Shown: positions 13,401-28,000 of the stretch, in pieces
How the letters are laid out: the number at the start of each line of letters is the position of its first letter
How positions within the stretch are numbered: the first letter of the stretch is position 1
Notes under the pieces: model-generated
Told to the model about the DNA's origin: nothing
The model's input: only the letters and a program-made list of their open reading frames with translations
Database searches by the model: none
Program-made: the position numbers and the translations under genes
From: Ehretia macrophylla
Taxonomy: Eukaryota > Streptophyta > Magnoliopsida > Boraginales > Ehretiaceae
Direction of reading: 5' to 3'
Assembly: GCA_037974665.1 (NCBI GenBank)
Contig: CM075765.1
Span: 14,441,501-14,505,500 of the forward strand
DNA length: 64,000 nucleotides

Positions 13401-14875
13401 TGAGTAAGATGCAATTCCACAGTGATTTTCCAACAATATGTATCTTACTTTTAAGGCACAAGTGAATCATAGAGTTGGTGAATATTTTGGTTTATGAGTC
13501 ATGCTAATTTTGAAGTCATATTCTAGCAACTGAATATTAGATTTCAGGCACAAGGTACTTGTAACTTAGTTAAGACCAATTTATTGTCATTTGCATGTAG
13601 TTGTTTTCTTCCTCCGGGGTAAGAAATGTTTAAACAATAATATATTTAGTGCTTCTTATTTCGTTTCATTACTTGTAAAAAATGGTGGACTCACTATTTT
13701 TTTTTACATACTAATGTTGGAATTTTGCACTAGGCTTTGACTCTCTCTTTCTCTCATTCTATTGATGTTTTCACTTTTTTTCAGGTTGTTGGGGATAGTA
13801 ATGGTGCTGTATTTGGTGGTTTGGTTGAGGCACCCTTGAGAGCATCGAACAAGAGAAGATATCAAGTAATGCAGAATGACACATTTTATGAATTTTCTGA
13901 TTGTTTGAAGTTATCACATCCTTCCATCTAAACAGAAGGCTGCTTTTTGAACAGGGATCAAACAGTACCTTTGTTTTCACAAATGTATCTGGCCATCCTG
14001 TTATATACCGTCCCACAGGTACAAGTTATTTAGTGAATTATTTGAAAAGGAAGTCTTTTCAGTGATGCAAGAGATAACTATTCACTTGCAATTGAAATTC
14101 ATGATGAAAATTTCATGTCTGTTATAATCTTAGCCTTCAGCATGGTCTATCTTCGGTGTGTCTCTGATAAAAAAAATGTTGTAATTGATCAGTTAGGCAG
14201 TCAAAATAAAAAGAATATGGCACTCACCTTGTTTGATTGAGTTCTTTGGTCCTGAAACCTGGATTGTAAATGAGCGATATCAGATTTGTATAGTTCCTTT
14301 TGGACTTTTCTTTTGTTTGTTTTTCTGTTTTCTTCAGGACAAGGAGTCTAAAAGACTTTCTACTTTCTTTTGCATTAACTTTTTCATATATGCAGGTGCA
14401 AATCGCTATTTCACCTTGTGCTCCACAGAGTATTTAGCCCTGGGAGGGGGTAGTCATTTTGCCCTATATTTGGATGGAGATCTGTAAGATTTTCAACTTC
14501 ATATTCTACTTATTTTGTTTTACATTCATTACTCTAATTTGTTTCATGGACTTTTCCATCTGGCAAATGAATTCTTGGCATCTGTTTTCCAGATTGAATG
14601 GATCAAGTTCAGCCTCAGAAACCTATGGAAACTCTTGTTTGGCACATACTGATGATTTTAACGTGAAGGAAGTTGAGGTATTTGTAGAACTAAATCTCTC
14701 TCTCTCTCTCTCTCACTCTTTATATACATTTGCACGTTATTCGCTGGTCTTGGAAAGTAATATAAGGTTTAACAATCTTCCCGTGTTACAGCTATGGGGC
14801 TTCGTCTATGCTTCCAAATACGAAGAGATTCTTTCGTCATTGCGAACAGAGGCACCTGGTATTTGGCGCTGGTAA
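10475..14875 (+). CDS. TLD-domain protein (At5g39590-like)
   Basis: Protein of 397 residues from 8 exons: 10475-10663, 11684-12213, 12314-12386, 13785-13865, 13955-14018, 14396-14483, 14593-14677, 14792-14875. All borders are GT/AG and the frame closes. The first ~200 residues are polar and Ser-rich, with HFVSDLTTGLLNPISDKPSK near residue 30. From about residue 215 a full TLD fold follows: STWRHG, then GDSNGAVFGGLVEAPL, GANRYFTLCS, GGGSHFALYLDG and ELWGFVYASK. TLD proteins (OXR1/NCOA7 kin) are tied to oxidative-stress resistance and V-ATPase binding in other eukaryotes. The Arabidopsis relative is described as nucleolar; its function is not well defined. There are no EF-hands, so it is not the calcium-binding plant TLD type. 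Confidence 0.92.
11160..11296 (-). mobile_element. tRNA-derived SINE in TLD intron 1
   Basis: Read on the minus strand, it starts with a tRNA-like head: box A region GCCACAACGGTAAAG, then box B GGTTCAAGTTG. It continues into GGTAAGCCTGCCTACAATAG and ends near GACCC. This matches the common angiosperm SINE body ending in a TACAATAGACCC-type 3' domain. A poly(A) tail and target duplication are not clear, so it is probably an old copy. Confidence 0.7.
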
Positions 14876-16051
14876 ACGACCTTGTGGCTGCAAACTGTCC
14901 TCATAGTTGCTGATGCCTCTTGTTGATTTGCTGTCCCTCAAGTATGTGGAAAATGCTGTATATCACATTGACCCGCTATTTTCAAGACTATTTAACACTT
15001 GTACATATCTTTTGGACACTGTATATAATCAGCCATTTTTGTGGTTTGAAGGCTTGCAATAAAATCATCCTGTGGATTGAATTTTGGACAAGTATTGGTG
15101 TAGGCAGATAGAAATATTCTAACCCATCTTCATATTCTAACTGACCTCTTTTCTTAGGGATGGCAGCTGGTAAATCCGAAACCATTGATAACAAACTCGA
15201 TAATGTAATTGATAGGGTATTTGTTTTGGTATTTATAAGGGAGAATTTAAGGGTAATTTGATAGGTTTTGGTATTAAAGACTAAAAAAATTCAAAACCCA
15301 CAACGCGGTTATTAATTTATTTTAAGTTTTATAATCTTATTGTATATGCATTTTGATTCATTTTATTTTTTGGTTTTTTTTTTACATTTAAATTGAATAT
15401 TTTTACATTTTTTAGGTTTTCTATTTAACCTTATTTTATTTTATTTTTTCAAAGTAGACGGTTATATCACAGGTGCGCGTAGATTTTTTTTTACTTAATG
15501 ATTTCGCTTATGATTAATGATTTTCAAACTCATTTAATTTTAATTAAATTATCTTATTTTTCGCGAATCACCGAACCATTGTCATTCTTAATTTTTTTTC
15601 CGTAATAACTGTGGCCCCACTAGTAGTATGTCATCTCTAAATACATCATAATGGTTAATCCAACTTCACAGTTTGTTTTCCTTTGCTATGTGCCAAGGAA
15701 GAATCTGTGTAAAACATAAAACCTCATGGAAAAGTTTAAGAATTAGACTTATCCTCGTGTTGGGTAAAAAAAAAAGGAATTTTCCTATAGAATTAGTGAT
15801 CATCATGCAGTAATCTGTGTTGCCTACACTACACAACTGCTGCATCATGTTCTAAAAATGTATGACAAATATTACTTAAAACTTCGTAATTACTGGTCAG
15901 TCATACCGCGGTGAATTCGTTATATTATTGTTTGTTAAGTTTGTTGATAAAAACAAGTTTCGAGGAAACCATAGGATCTTTATAGTAAGATAACAAATCC
16001 TCAGAAATTACTGTTACACGAGCATTTGCATAATTGCATGAATATTTACAT
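14876..16051. other. Spacer between convergent TLD and ASN genes
   Basis: Both genes end into this stretch. The first ~250 bases are probably the TLD 3' UTR. The middle (15190-15560) is T-rich low-complexity sequence. The last ~100 bases next to 16052 are probably the ASN 3' UTR. I see no gene here. Confidence 0.5.
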
Positions 16052-19000
16052 TCAAACAGCTACTGCAGTCTTCTCCACTTCCAGTTTTTGAGGAGAGGTG
16101 GTGGTCTCAGGGACATTCTTTGCTTCCGCGGCATCCTCATATGCAGCAGCATGAACACCAAGCGCAGCTCGGCCAGACGGGTCAAGATTCTTCGACCATG
16201 CTGCATCCCATTCAACTGCTTTTGCAGTACTGCAAGCCACACTTGGACCTCCAGGAACTGTCGACCTTGCAGCATTCTGCTCAATATAAAACGGCAAAGT
16301 TTGTAAAATAGATTTGAGAGACTATCTATACGATAAATTATGTAAAATCTAGCTGGAAAGAGACGTCAACTAAAGAAGTTTCAGCATCAGTTTCATTTTC
16401 ATTAGCCTTAGATGATGCTTCATTTCGAAGTAGAAATGCCAAACGAGTGGAACCATCTGACAGGGTTGTGGCAAAGAGACAATCTACTAGTAATATGTTC
16501 AGGAAACGTAATTGGGGGCACAGGGGAGCACATGGAGAAGGTAGATTCAGTTGAAAGAGAGTTTCAGAAAAGTTTCCAAAAACGAAAGGGAAGACCAGGA
16601 AAAAAGGCATGCAAAACCCACCTTAGGGAAGAACTTCTCAAATATTGTGCGGTAGTAATACCCCTCTTTCGTTGTAGGAGTGTTCTCAGGGTATACAAAA
16701 TTTGCATTTGCTAACATTGCATCTGAAACCTGGAACAAAAAGAATGTATATTTTCAAAATAATTTCCAGATGACGGAAAGTGAAAAGATTGAAAATAGAT
16801 TCCAAATTCGTATCTTTCTGCAGATTAACAGATTTGCCCACCAGTTGGTTCGCGTGATCCTTCAAGCCATCAATCCAGCTATACCCAACTCCATCACTGA
16901 ACTGTTCCTTCTGCCTGTACAATATGTGCTAAAACCGAGAGAAAAAAAAAAAAAAAGCACATCTCAACAACTTCCACATATGACGAGATAGTAAATGTCT
17001 TGGCACAAATATTTCCAACTACACAAAGTGGGAGGAAAAATGGGAAGAAGGAATATGCAATGAATGAAAAGTCTCATATTGGTTAGAGAGCACAATGCTT
17101 CAAGTCATTACAAGCAAAGCCCCAAACCTTCGGCAAATATGGATTCTGTTCATCGTCAAAAGCATGGCGTAGAATCCACTTCTCAATTCTTCCAAGGTCA
17201 CGTTTTACCTGAAAATGTTCAATTAAATCTTCAGCATACATCAATAGAACATGGCCATGATAATAGTGGGAGAAACACACAAGTTAAACACATTAAAACT
17301 AAAAAGTTTAATTGTTGGAATTTTGCACAAGTTCAACATGTGATACTATAGAGTTCAATTGGTGAAATTTGTACATGCAAATGATATAAACTACCAAGCA
17401 CTCACTAGTGAAATTCACGGTGATCATCCTTAAGTTGTTGAGACTGCCAAATGAACAATCAAGATACTATAAAAGCAAATATATAATAAGATTGATGTGC
17501 AATCACACACACAGAGCTCGTTTTCTTTCACAGAAGCATCTATAGAAAAAACACTAATTCCTGTTCCTTTACAAATAAGTATATCCAATCCCTATTTATA
17601 GATATGATTATGCTTAAGCTAGTTCTCCACAACTTGCATCAAAAGGTTATCTCTGAACAAGCCTAGGTGCTTCCACCAATGGTAGAACTGAATTTTGAGC
17701 AGAGATACTAACAGAAAAGACCATTACATCAGATGAGAATCACTTATATTTGGCATGGTATGGTTGATAGGTAAGCTCTATTGTCAAAGCTGTCCCTAGA
17801 CTTTTTCCCGTCGTGTGTTTGTTTGCATGCACCACCATTTCTCTCAACGGAAGTTTCCCACTCTACACCACATGAATTATTGGTTGCTGATATTATCTAG
17901 TTTAATCAGTCTGGCAAAGGTCAAGATCCAGGGTGAAAGACAACATGATGAAACTTAATTAACATAGACCTATATGGGAAAATAGCTCGCACTCACTTTT
18001 TGCAGATAAAAAATTCTACAATTCAAAACTCTCAAAAAATATGGTAATAGAGTTTGTACTTTTCTGTTTGTGGCACCACAAGTCTTAGAACATACCATTT
18101 TCCATTCTGGATCAATGCTCATTGCAACATTGATAAATTCTTTATCTAAGAAAGGTACACGAGCCTCAACACCCCATGCCGAAGTTGATTTGTTAGCTCT
18201 CAAGCAGTCATAAAGATGAAGAGCTTTAATCTGGATGCACATAAACCAACCATCAAAACTAATTTTTTTTTTTTTTTGTCAAAGTCGAAACTAATTATTT
18301 GAACTGATACATTTATACTAAAAGTTTCTTTTATACCCAAAAAAGTTATGGAACTAATACGTTAATACTAAAAGATACCCAAAAAGGTTATTGACTATAT
18401 ATAATACCTTCCGACATGTTTCCTGGTGGAACTCCTCCTTGTTCGGAGCCTTGTGAAAATACAAATAACCACCAAAAATTTCATCAGACCCTTCTCCAGA
18501 TAGAACCATTTTCACTCCCAAAGATTTGATTTTTCGAGACATAAGAAACATTGGTGTACTGGCTCTGACGGTGGTCACATCATATGTTTCAATATGATAA
18601 ATGACTTCCTCAAGTGCATCTATTCCTTCCTGATATAGCAATCAAAACAACAACAGAGGGGAGAAAGATTAATCTGATGCTTGATCCAATGACAAACATT
18701 TCACCAAATTAGGTTTCCAACTTTTTAAGGAAAAAATACCTGCACAGTGAAGTGAAACTCATGGTGACGAGTACCAAGATAGTCTGACACTTCTCTTGCA
18801 GCTTTAAGGTCAGGAGAACCCTGGGAGTAAAAGATAAATTAATATATAAAAGAGGTAACATATATACACACAACAATAAAAGATGTAAAAGAGGACTCGG
18901 TTATGATAGATATTAGATGCATTCTGTGTGTGCATAAATCAATTCTATAGATTTTGTCTAAGGAAAATATCTCAAACCAATGTCACAGCAATGGCTGAAG

Positions 19001-22000
19001 CAGAAAACCATCCAAACAACCGGAAGACCCATATTTGTCAAATACTGGTTTGTAGTCAAAGTTGTGGTTGAATTACTCTTGTACCCTATTGATGCAATAT
19101 GACCATTGTGCATTTGATGCTTTACCAATTTGCACTATTTTCCCACATATAAAAAACATTTCCAATACATTCTTATGGAAGAAGGCTGGAGAAAACATTG
19201 CGCATTTTTTGAGAGTTTAGTCATTAAAAAAACAAAAAGAAAGTGAAGCTTTCCTTTGATAGTGCATTTGAAAGTCCTAGAACATTAGTTTGTGCACCAT
19301 CTTTAATCAAAATTCAGTTCTTCAAATTTGTAATCTATATTTCACTCAAGACATCGGAGTATACTCAGTAAGCATTGAGGGGTATCGCAAGCACTAAGGA
19401 GGAGATTCATTATCGTTGTATCAAGAAAGTGGATATACATTGGGTTTTTCTGATTCTGACCAACTTCCCTACAGAACCATTCTAGAAGTTGGAAAATCCT
19501 AAGGCGGAAGACTTTTAAGATTAGGACTTTCTGAGATTGAACCGCTCAAAAAATCACAGCTCTTACATTTGCTACTCTTCTCTACTATCTTTACTTTTCC
19601 GCCTTATTTCAATTGATTGCTCTGGTTACTGTTCCACTTGAAAATCTTATCCATTTATTGTGAGGCATGAGTTGCTCAAATGGTTTCAGGTATATTATTA
19701 ATACTCTAACTTTAGTTGCCTTTGTTGTTAGATTAAACTTGAGCAACACCATCTTTATATTCTTATTTCTTTGGATGTATTGGGAGTAAAATGCATCACA
19801 CACCCCTGTGTTTTGCGAAACTTGCACATAAAACCCTGTGTTTTCAAAAGTCGCACAAAACCCCCCTGTGTTATCCATAATGTTGCATCATACCCTCTAC
19901 TGTCCAAATTTCCGTTAAAATTAACCGCGAGTGTCATACACGCGCGTACAATGCGGCTAGCAATTGCACAAAGCCTCAAAACTCATTTGAATTGACCAAA
20001 ATACCGTTACATTGTTTCTCATTTTTCTTTCTTTTATTTATCGTTTTTTTCCCATTTTCACTCTTCTTCTTCCTCACCATTAGCGCATCCCACCACCACC
20101 ACCACCACCACCACATCACTCCACCATAAATTACTTTAGCAGCTCACTATTAATAATCTATTGATAATTGTTATTGTATATAGATCATATTCAAATAGGA
20201 ATTTAACCTTGAAATTGGGTCCTAAACTAAACCCCAATTTTTGCACAAATTCATGATCTTAAAATGTTTATTGTTGTGTATTTTTTATCTGGATCTTTGT
20301 GCTAATTGAGGTGACTGTAGTTAGATAAAAGGCATTAATAAATATTTGGTGAATTTTAGCAACCAAGAACGCAGCTAGCATAGCGGTAGAGTCGGAGGCT
20401 TATTATTAAGTGACGTGGGATCGAATCCTTGCACTGGCAAGGCTTAAATTTTTGTGTTAATATTTCTTGCCACGTGTCACTAGGGCATTAGCCAATATCA
20501 TATCTTCAAAACCTGTGCACTACGTGCCATTATATCATTGGTCATGACTTAAAAATGAAAACTACATCGTTTTGAGTCGTCTTCAACCTTCCCCCACCAG
20601 CATTGTAAGCCATGAAAAAAAAATTCAAAAACTCATCTTTTCCATATCTTGTTCAAATTGCATGAAACTTGAAGTATTAGACTCGAATTTCATGAAGAAT
20701 GGGGAAAAATAAAATTTACAATAAATTATTTTTATCAAAATTTCATTAATTTGGTCTATGATAATGAAGGAAATTCAAAAAGCTAGATAAAAATACAAAA
20801 CATTTTTTTTAACAGGGGTAATTTCGTCTTTTATGACTTTCAAGTTTCAACTAACAAAGTTAAACTGGAGTTTAAATTGGGGCGAATATGCAACATTATG
20901 GAAAACACTAGGAGTTTTGTATGACTTTTGAAAACACAAGGTTTTATGTGCAACTTCCTCAAAACACAGGGGAGTATTACGCATTTTATTCGATGGATTT
21001 TGCTTAAGTTGGAATTAGTTTCCATAATCCATTCTACTATAATACACCCTTTTACCTCAACCCAAGGTTGCACTTAACCTAACGTTCTGTGCTCAGGCTC
21101 AGAAAGACAATTGGCACAGCACAAGATCTATTAAATCAAAGTCGTTACAATAAACCTTATAATGTGGGAAGAGTGGAAGACCACCAGCCATTATCCACAT
21201 TGCAGGACAACGACTAAAAGTAGAACAGCAACTCAATTCAAGTAAATGCACTATGAGCAATTATGGTCTGTTGATTTGCACATATGCATTAAATTTCTCG
21301 TTTTTCTCATATAAGAACAAAAAGGGAAAAATTGAAAGGAACTGATGTATAATGAATAGAAAAAACCTGCTAGCAATGGGCAAGAAATGACAGTTTCATG
21401 CAAATATATGTACCTTCAGCCCAATGCAAAATGTATGCAACTGTGATCCCCACATGCGGGCAGCCTCTGATTCACCCAAATGCCGAGAAACCACAGAAGC
21501 AACAAGTGATGAATCGAGTCCTCCCGATAAAAGTACCCCAAAGGGTACATCTGTCATAAGTCTCTTAATTACAGCCTGCACAAATTAAAATAGGAACAGC
21601 ATCAGCAATGAACATCAAAAGCAACTCTATCTCAGTCCTTTTGTCTCCAATGGAATGCAATTGGACTGTTTCAAAATATTGCCTACTTTATTAGAATGGA
21701 TGCTTCACTTTTACTCCACAGCTACAAATAAAAGTAATCTTTCTACAGACATGTTTCTTCAAATATCTAGTTTTTTTTTGAAGAATGAATAAATTTTATT
21801 AATAAGCACCAAGGGGGTGCATTTCAATAGCTATTTACATCAACACCGTAAATGTCTATACATTCTTAAATACTATCTACATACACCATAAAGTGTCCCA
21901 TATCTAGTTTTAAATGTTCATAAATACAAAAGCAATTAGTGAGCCATTTGTAAGACTCAATTATTCAAAAACGAATTGTACTTTTTGACTCTCACCAAAG

Positions 22001-25000
22001 GATTGTGCCTAAATCAGACCATGGCATTCAATTTGGCACACAAGGAGCAGCATGCAAAGGCAAAGATAAAAGAGCAGAAGTAAGTGGCAACTATCTCTTG
22101 CTCAGCATTAAAAGGAACCATCTCTCACTCCCTTTGTCCCTGAGGCAAAGATTAAAAGAACAGAAGCAAGCGGCAAATATATCTATTATGCCTATTAGGC
22201 CATCTTTAACCCATTCCCTAAACCATCTTTTACTTTACATGTAGGGATGTTGTTGAAGATATTCATCTCCAACAGCATCCCTATGGATTCTCTAAAAGTA
22301 GAAAATCTCTACATTAACCTTTTATTATCTCTACATGTAGAGATAGTAAACTCATTCCCTAAATTATCTCCAAAACCATTTGACAGTTAAAAAATAGAGA
22401 AGCTGTTGGAGTGAAACTGAAATAGGGATTCCCTAGAATCATAATGTAGGTAAGCTGTTGAAATAAAACTGAAATAGAAGATCCCTATATGTAGAAAAAT
22501 GACTAAAATTCCCTACATGTAGAGAGAAAAATAAAAAAGCTATTAGAGATGGAAATTATTAGAATCAGGAAACTTGAAAAGCAAGATATCATGCTACCGT
22601 ACCAATATCATAAAATATGCCATGACCAAATTTACCAAAAGGTTTCTTCTTTTTTTTTTTGTTGACTTACCAACTGTATGGATTACAAGTAGAGAAAAAG
22701 AGAAAAGAAACTGACAGAAAAAGTACATAAGGGAAGATATGAGGAGATGAAGATGCAACGTAATACAAGCACAAAAGAAAAGGAAGGATAAAAGCCAAAA
22801 AGACAGAAGAACGGCAGAGAGGAGAGACGCCATCAGGGTGAAAAGAAAAATTAAAAGGTTGAGAGACAAACCTTCTCAAAGGCTTTCCGCAAGACTAGGG
22901 GTTCATATGGAGCCGAAGGTATGCTTTCTGAATACCATGGTGGGTTGTACCATCTTCTGAGCCCTCCTGAAGACAAAATATGTTTGAGTCAGATTATTAT
23001 AAACTGAAATTGCCATGCGACATCAAAAAACTTCAGATGCTAGTTTTAAAAAGAGAACACTTTATGATTCTTTGTTATATGTCTTAAAAGTAACTTTCAT
23101 ATAAAAAATTAGGAACTATGTTCACAACTTGAAGAATGATAGAAATAAAAGATTATCTCCTTCACTTGCAAGAGTAAATAAAGCAATTATAAAGAAAAAA
23201 TATTTTATATATGAAAAAAAATTTACTCATATAGAAACATAAAGAATAACTTATTCAATTTATGTAACTAATAGTAGAGTATGTTGCTTGGATGTAATTA
23301 TCAGTCACCAACACCACCAAAAACGTCATTAATCTAAAAGAAATTATGTTCCTAGATTTTTAGGAAAAAGCTAACTACTTATATCTTCTATAGTTCAGTT
23401 TTCCTCTCTTTTCTGGCTCGTACTAACACATGAACTCCTGAAATTGAGCCCAAGACCTCATGGACAACGAACCAACAAGACAACATCTAGGCCATCTTTA
23501 CTTTCATTCCAAAAGGTTAATAAACATTTCCCATCACAAAAGCAACTATGCTTATGCTTTTCTTTCTCTGATAACAGAAACACATAGTGTGTTTCCATGA
23601 AAGGCTAAACCTTGGTACAACTTGATTTAAAAGATCCCAAAAAAGGCAATAGGCTGTAAAGACAACTTGAATGGCCTGTGAAACTATAATTCAAATTAAT
23701 AATGCGTGGGGAATCATATACTGAGATAAGCTTACCACTTTTGCTTGAATATATATGTCCAGGAGGGAAACACATAAATCGTTCGCAGTCATCGCTCAAG
23801 GCTTTCATTTCCGACGCAAACCACACCGATCCTGCAGACAAAGTAATGATTCAAAACTAGGGCATGCAAAACACAATTACAGAATCATTAGAATTTATTG
23901 TAAGAATCACTAAAAACACAAGCAATGTAAATTATGTCAAGCGAAAAATTTAAAACTGGCAATTAAACCCGCATACCATCTAGTCCCCAACCCATGTAAA
24001 GGGGTGTGATGCCAATTGCATCGCGGGCAGCAATGAAACTTTTGTCACGAGTGTCAAGAAGCACAAAAGCGAACATGCCATCCAACATGTCAACAAAATC
24101 TTCTCCATGTTCTTCATACTGACAAACATGCAGAGACAAGTTAATCAAACATGGAAACAAAAAAGGAGTGTCTAAAATAAATGCCACTTAAAATTGGAAA
24201 TTTGTATAATATCTAACATGCATATTCTAGTACAAATCATATGGTTCCATTCTATCCAAGGTATACTAAGTTTAATTAACATTTACTCCAACAGAACACT
24301 AAAATACTTACAAGATGTGCAATAACTTCACAATCGCTTCCAGTCCGGAACTGGTGACCATTGAGCTTTTCTCTTAATGCCTTGTGGTTATATATCTCAC
24401 CATTTACCTAGAAGTTTAAGAAAAAAAGATCAAGCATGAGGTAAAGAAGCATGTCACTATGTACTGAAACTTCCAGTCCCCATTATTTGCAGCATAAGAA
24501 AAAAGCAAGTGATCTTTCTAACAAACAAATTAAAAGAAAATGCAAAGATCTATTAACAAGAGTAACTAGAACATATATTAGAATATATCTTAATGTTTCT
24601 GAATTTCCCATGGGAAACATAGCTCAGCTTCCATATAAATTTTAACCTTATACAAAAATTTTCAGAACCAACATAATGACAATAGAAACATGAGTGACAG
24701 TCTTATTTACCAGAATATGACTCCCATTTTCCAAGGGTTCATACCAGTATCAGAATGTATGCAGAGGTCATCTTCATAATACTATATGGCTGGTTTTATG
24801 CTAACAAAATCTCAATCAATGCCGAGAAACATTTAGGGAAGTACTACTCAGCAACATGCTTGGCAGGCATCGACGTGGAATGCCTTTGGTTGAGAACTTC
24901 TGAAAGCAGGCACTATGATAGTACTAGCTAGATCGCCCCAATCTAACTAACAGGTGCATCCTCACAAGAGAAAGCGGAATATGAACCATACATATCTTCC

Positions 25001-28000
25001 CCAAGTGGGAACATGCAGTAACACTTCCATTTCCATGGAATACTTGTCCCATACATGCAAACCAATCTGCGAGGCTTCGTCGACAAGTAGCCCCATTAAA
25101 TGCTAAGAGGATGAGGACTCCATTTTCTGGTTTGCCTCTTTCTTCTTTATCAGCAGCTTTCTCAGTCTTTAACCATTTCAAGACACCAATAACCAATGAT
25201 AAAGTCTAATACTTCTTCGTGTCCCTCTTTTCATGTCATTCTGAGTCCTCAAAATCACTTACAAAAGGATTAATGTAAAGAAGCTAAAAGTTATTATAGG
25301 ATGACGACCACCCACTTAATATTAGCCCTTATATACTAAAACAACAAGGTAATCAATTTAAGATAGAAGAAAAGAAGCTAAGATCAAGTCATCCTGCCTA
25401 TTTAAATTTCCAGTCACTGACGTTTCCGGCTACATTTCTTTTAAAACAGAGCTAACAATAGCTTATAGTCCAGCAATTTCTTCCTTTGTTTTCTTCTTCC
25501 ATCTACTTCTTGTGTGATGCGGAACATGATTCAATGGAGTTGATGAAAAAGATTGACAAAATCAAACCCAAGAAGAAGAACAAATAAACCTTCATATTTT
25601 TTTTTTCTTATGTTATGAATAGTATTGCTTTGTTATGAATAGTATCCTTTAGTTTGTTTTATCCCACATAGGAAGTTTAGCAAATTTTAAGGCCTAAGAG
25701 CTCCTATAAATAGATAGCTCTCCAAGCTCATTAAACACACTTCAATCAATACAAAACTAGTATTGTATACTTCCTCTCTAGCATTCTAGAGTTGTAATAT
25801 TTAAGTTTTCCTTGTATCAAGGACGTTTTACTAGAACGAATCTAGTGTTTCGCTTCCGTTCTGCGTCAGTTGGCACCAGAGCCAAGTTCGAGAGTCCTAG
25901 TTTAGAGGGTTGTAGTTGTAATTGAGCCGTATGCTCTGCACTTGCCACTAATAGTGGACCCTGTGCATCAGAAAGCTTGATTGGTCGATTGAGTCGTATG
26001 CTCTGCACTTGCCACGTATAGTGGATCCTGTGCATCAGAAAACTCGACCGATTAAATTACAAACCTATAAGCCGGAGAAGATGGCGTCCAAGAACACCAA
26101 TGGTGGTGGAGATAGTGGCAACGTCGACATCAACATTGCTGGTAGTAGCCATAGCAGAGGCGAAGGCGGCCATCCTATTGACGGTGATCGAGGGATGGAG
26201 GCCCTTTGGGCGGCGATACAAGCTCAAGAAGAAAAGATGACCCGTGAACTCCGAGAGATTCGCGACATCCTTTCCAACTTAAGCCTAAACGCCAACAGGG
26301 CTCGTGACGATGGTGGGATCAACCGTGCCAGAGAAGATGCTCGTGGCCAACCTATCAATCAACGCGACCTTGCAATTCGTCATAGGCAACCAGCCTATGA
26401 AGATGAATCTGATGAAGAGCTCCTAAACTACCGAGGAATCAACCAAGCACAACCACGAGCTAGAAATCAACCACAACATCCTCATCAACGTGGTTTTGCT
26501 CGACATCGTAGACCACCAACATATGAGGAGGAATCTGACAGTGACGAAGAAATAAATCAAAGGCATCAACATGCACCCAGGAGAGGACAAGGCTTTGACG
26601 AATATCGTCCTAAAGCCGACATTCCCAACTTCAACGGCGATCTTAATATTGAAGCATTTCTTGATTGGTGCTATGAAGTTGAAAAATTCTTTGACATGAT
26701 GGATGTACCGGAGAACAAACAAGTAAAATTAGTCGCCTACAAATTAAAGAGCGGTGCAGCTGCTTGGTGGGACACCTTGCAAAACAATAGAAGGCGACAA
26801 GGAAAGGCACCCGTTCGGACTTGGAGAAAGATGAAACAACAACTGAAAGGAAGATTCCTTCCTCCAGATTATGAACAATACTTGTTCCAACAATACCAAA
26901 ACTGCAGCCAGGGTCATCGATCAGTGAGAGAATACACTGATGAATTTCTGCGCCTTACTGCTAGATGCAATATATCAGAGTCGGAGGAACAGCAAACATC
27001 ACGATACCTCAACGGCTTGAAATTTGCAATCCGGGATAAGATGACATTAGCTCCAATATGGACCGTTGATGAAGGTTACAACATGGCATTAAAGGCAGAA
27101 ATGCTTTTGGCTCGTCCTTCCACTCGACAAACTCCTTTTGCACCAGTCCGTTCGAATCCTGACAGAGGCAAACAAGTTGCAGAAGAAGCAACTCGTCCTT
27201 CTACTCACAATACTGGCACTAGCGATCAAGGGGTGGCCAAATCAATCAGACAAACGTCGAATACCACCCGACCCAATAATCCATATGCTAGGCCAACCAT
27301 TGGAAAATGTTTCAAATGTGGAGAACCTGGTCATCGTTCCAATGAATGCCGAGCTCGCAAGTCTGTCAATCTAGCAGACTATGATAATGAGCGTGATGAA
27401 GAAGTTGAGTACAATAATGATGATGACTTGGAGGATGCTGAAATTGCAGACGAAGATGGAAAACAAGTGATGTGTATCATTCAACGATTATTGTACACCC
27501 CGAAACAATAAGACTCATCCCAGAGCAAATGCATCTTTCATTCAAAATGCAGTATTCAAGAAAAGGTATGCAACCTTATTATTGACAACGGGAACTGGGA
27601 GAATATTGTTTCAAGAGCTTTGGTGAATTACTTGAAGCTGCCCACAGAACCTCATCCAACATCGTACGTGATTGGGTGGGTCAAGAAAGGACCTTCAATA
27701 AAGGTCACAGAGGTGTGCAAAGTTCCTATTTCTATTGGAAAATCTTACAAGGATGAAATCATGTGTGACGTAATTGACATGGAGGCCTGTCATATTCTAC
27801 TTGTGCGACCATGGCAATATGACGTGGATGCAACTCATCGAAGAAGAACAAATGTCTACTTTTTCTGGTGGAATGGAAAGAAAATAGCAATCCTCCCAAC
27901 CAACAAAGATAGACCCAAAACTTCTAAAGTGGAGGGGAAATCTTTCCTTATTATGGCGGATTCTGCAAATGAATTCTTCAAAGAATCAAATGAGACCGGA

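Noticed and set aside
15190-15560. T-rich stretch between TLD and ASN as a transposon
   Set aside because: No inverted or direct end repeats found; only low-complexity sequence.
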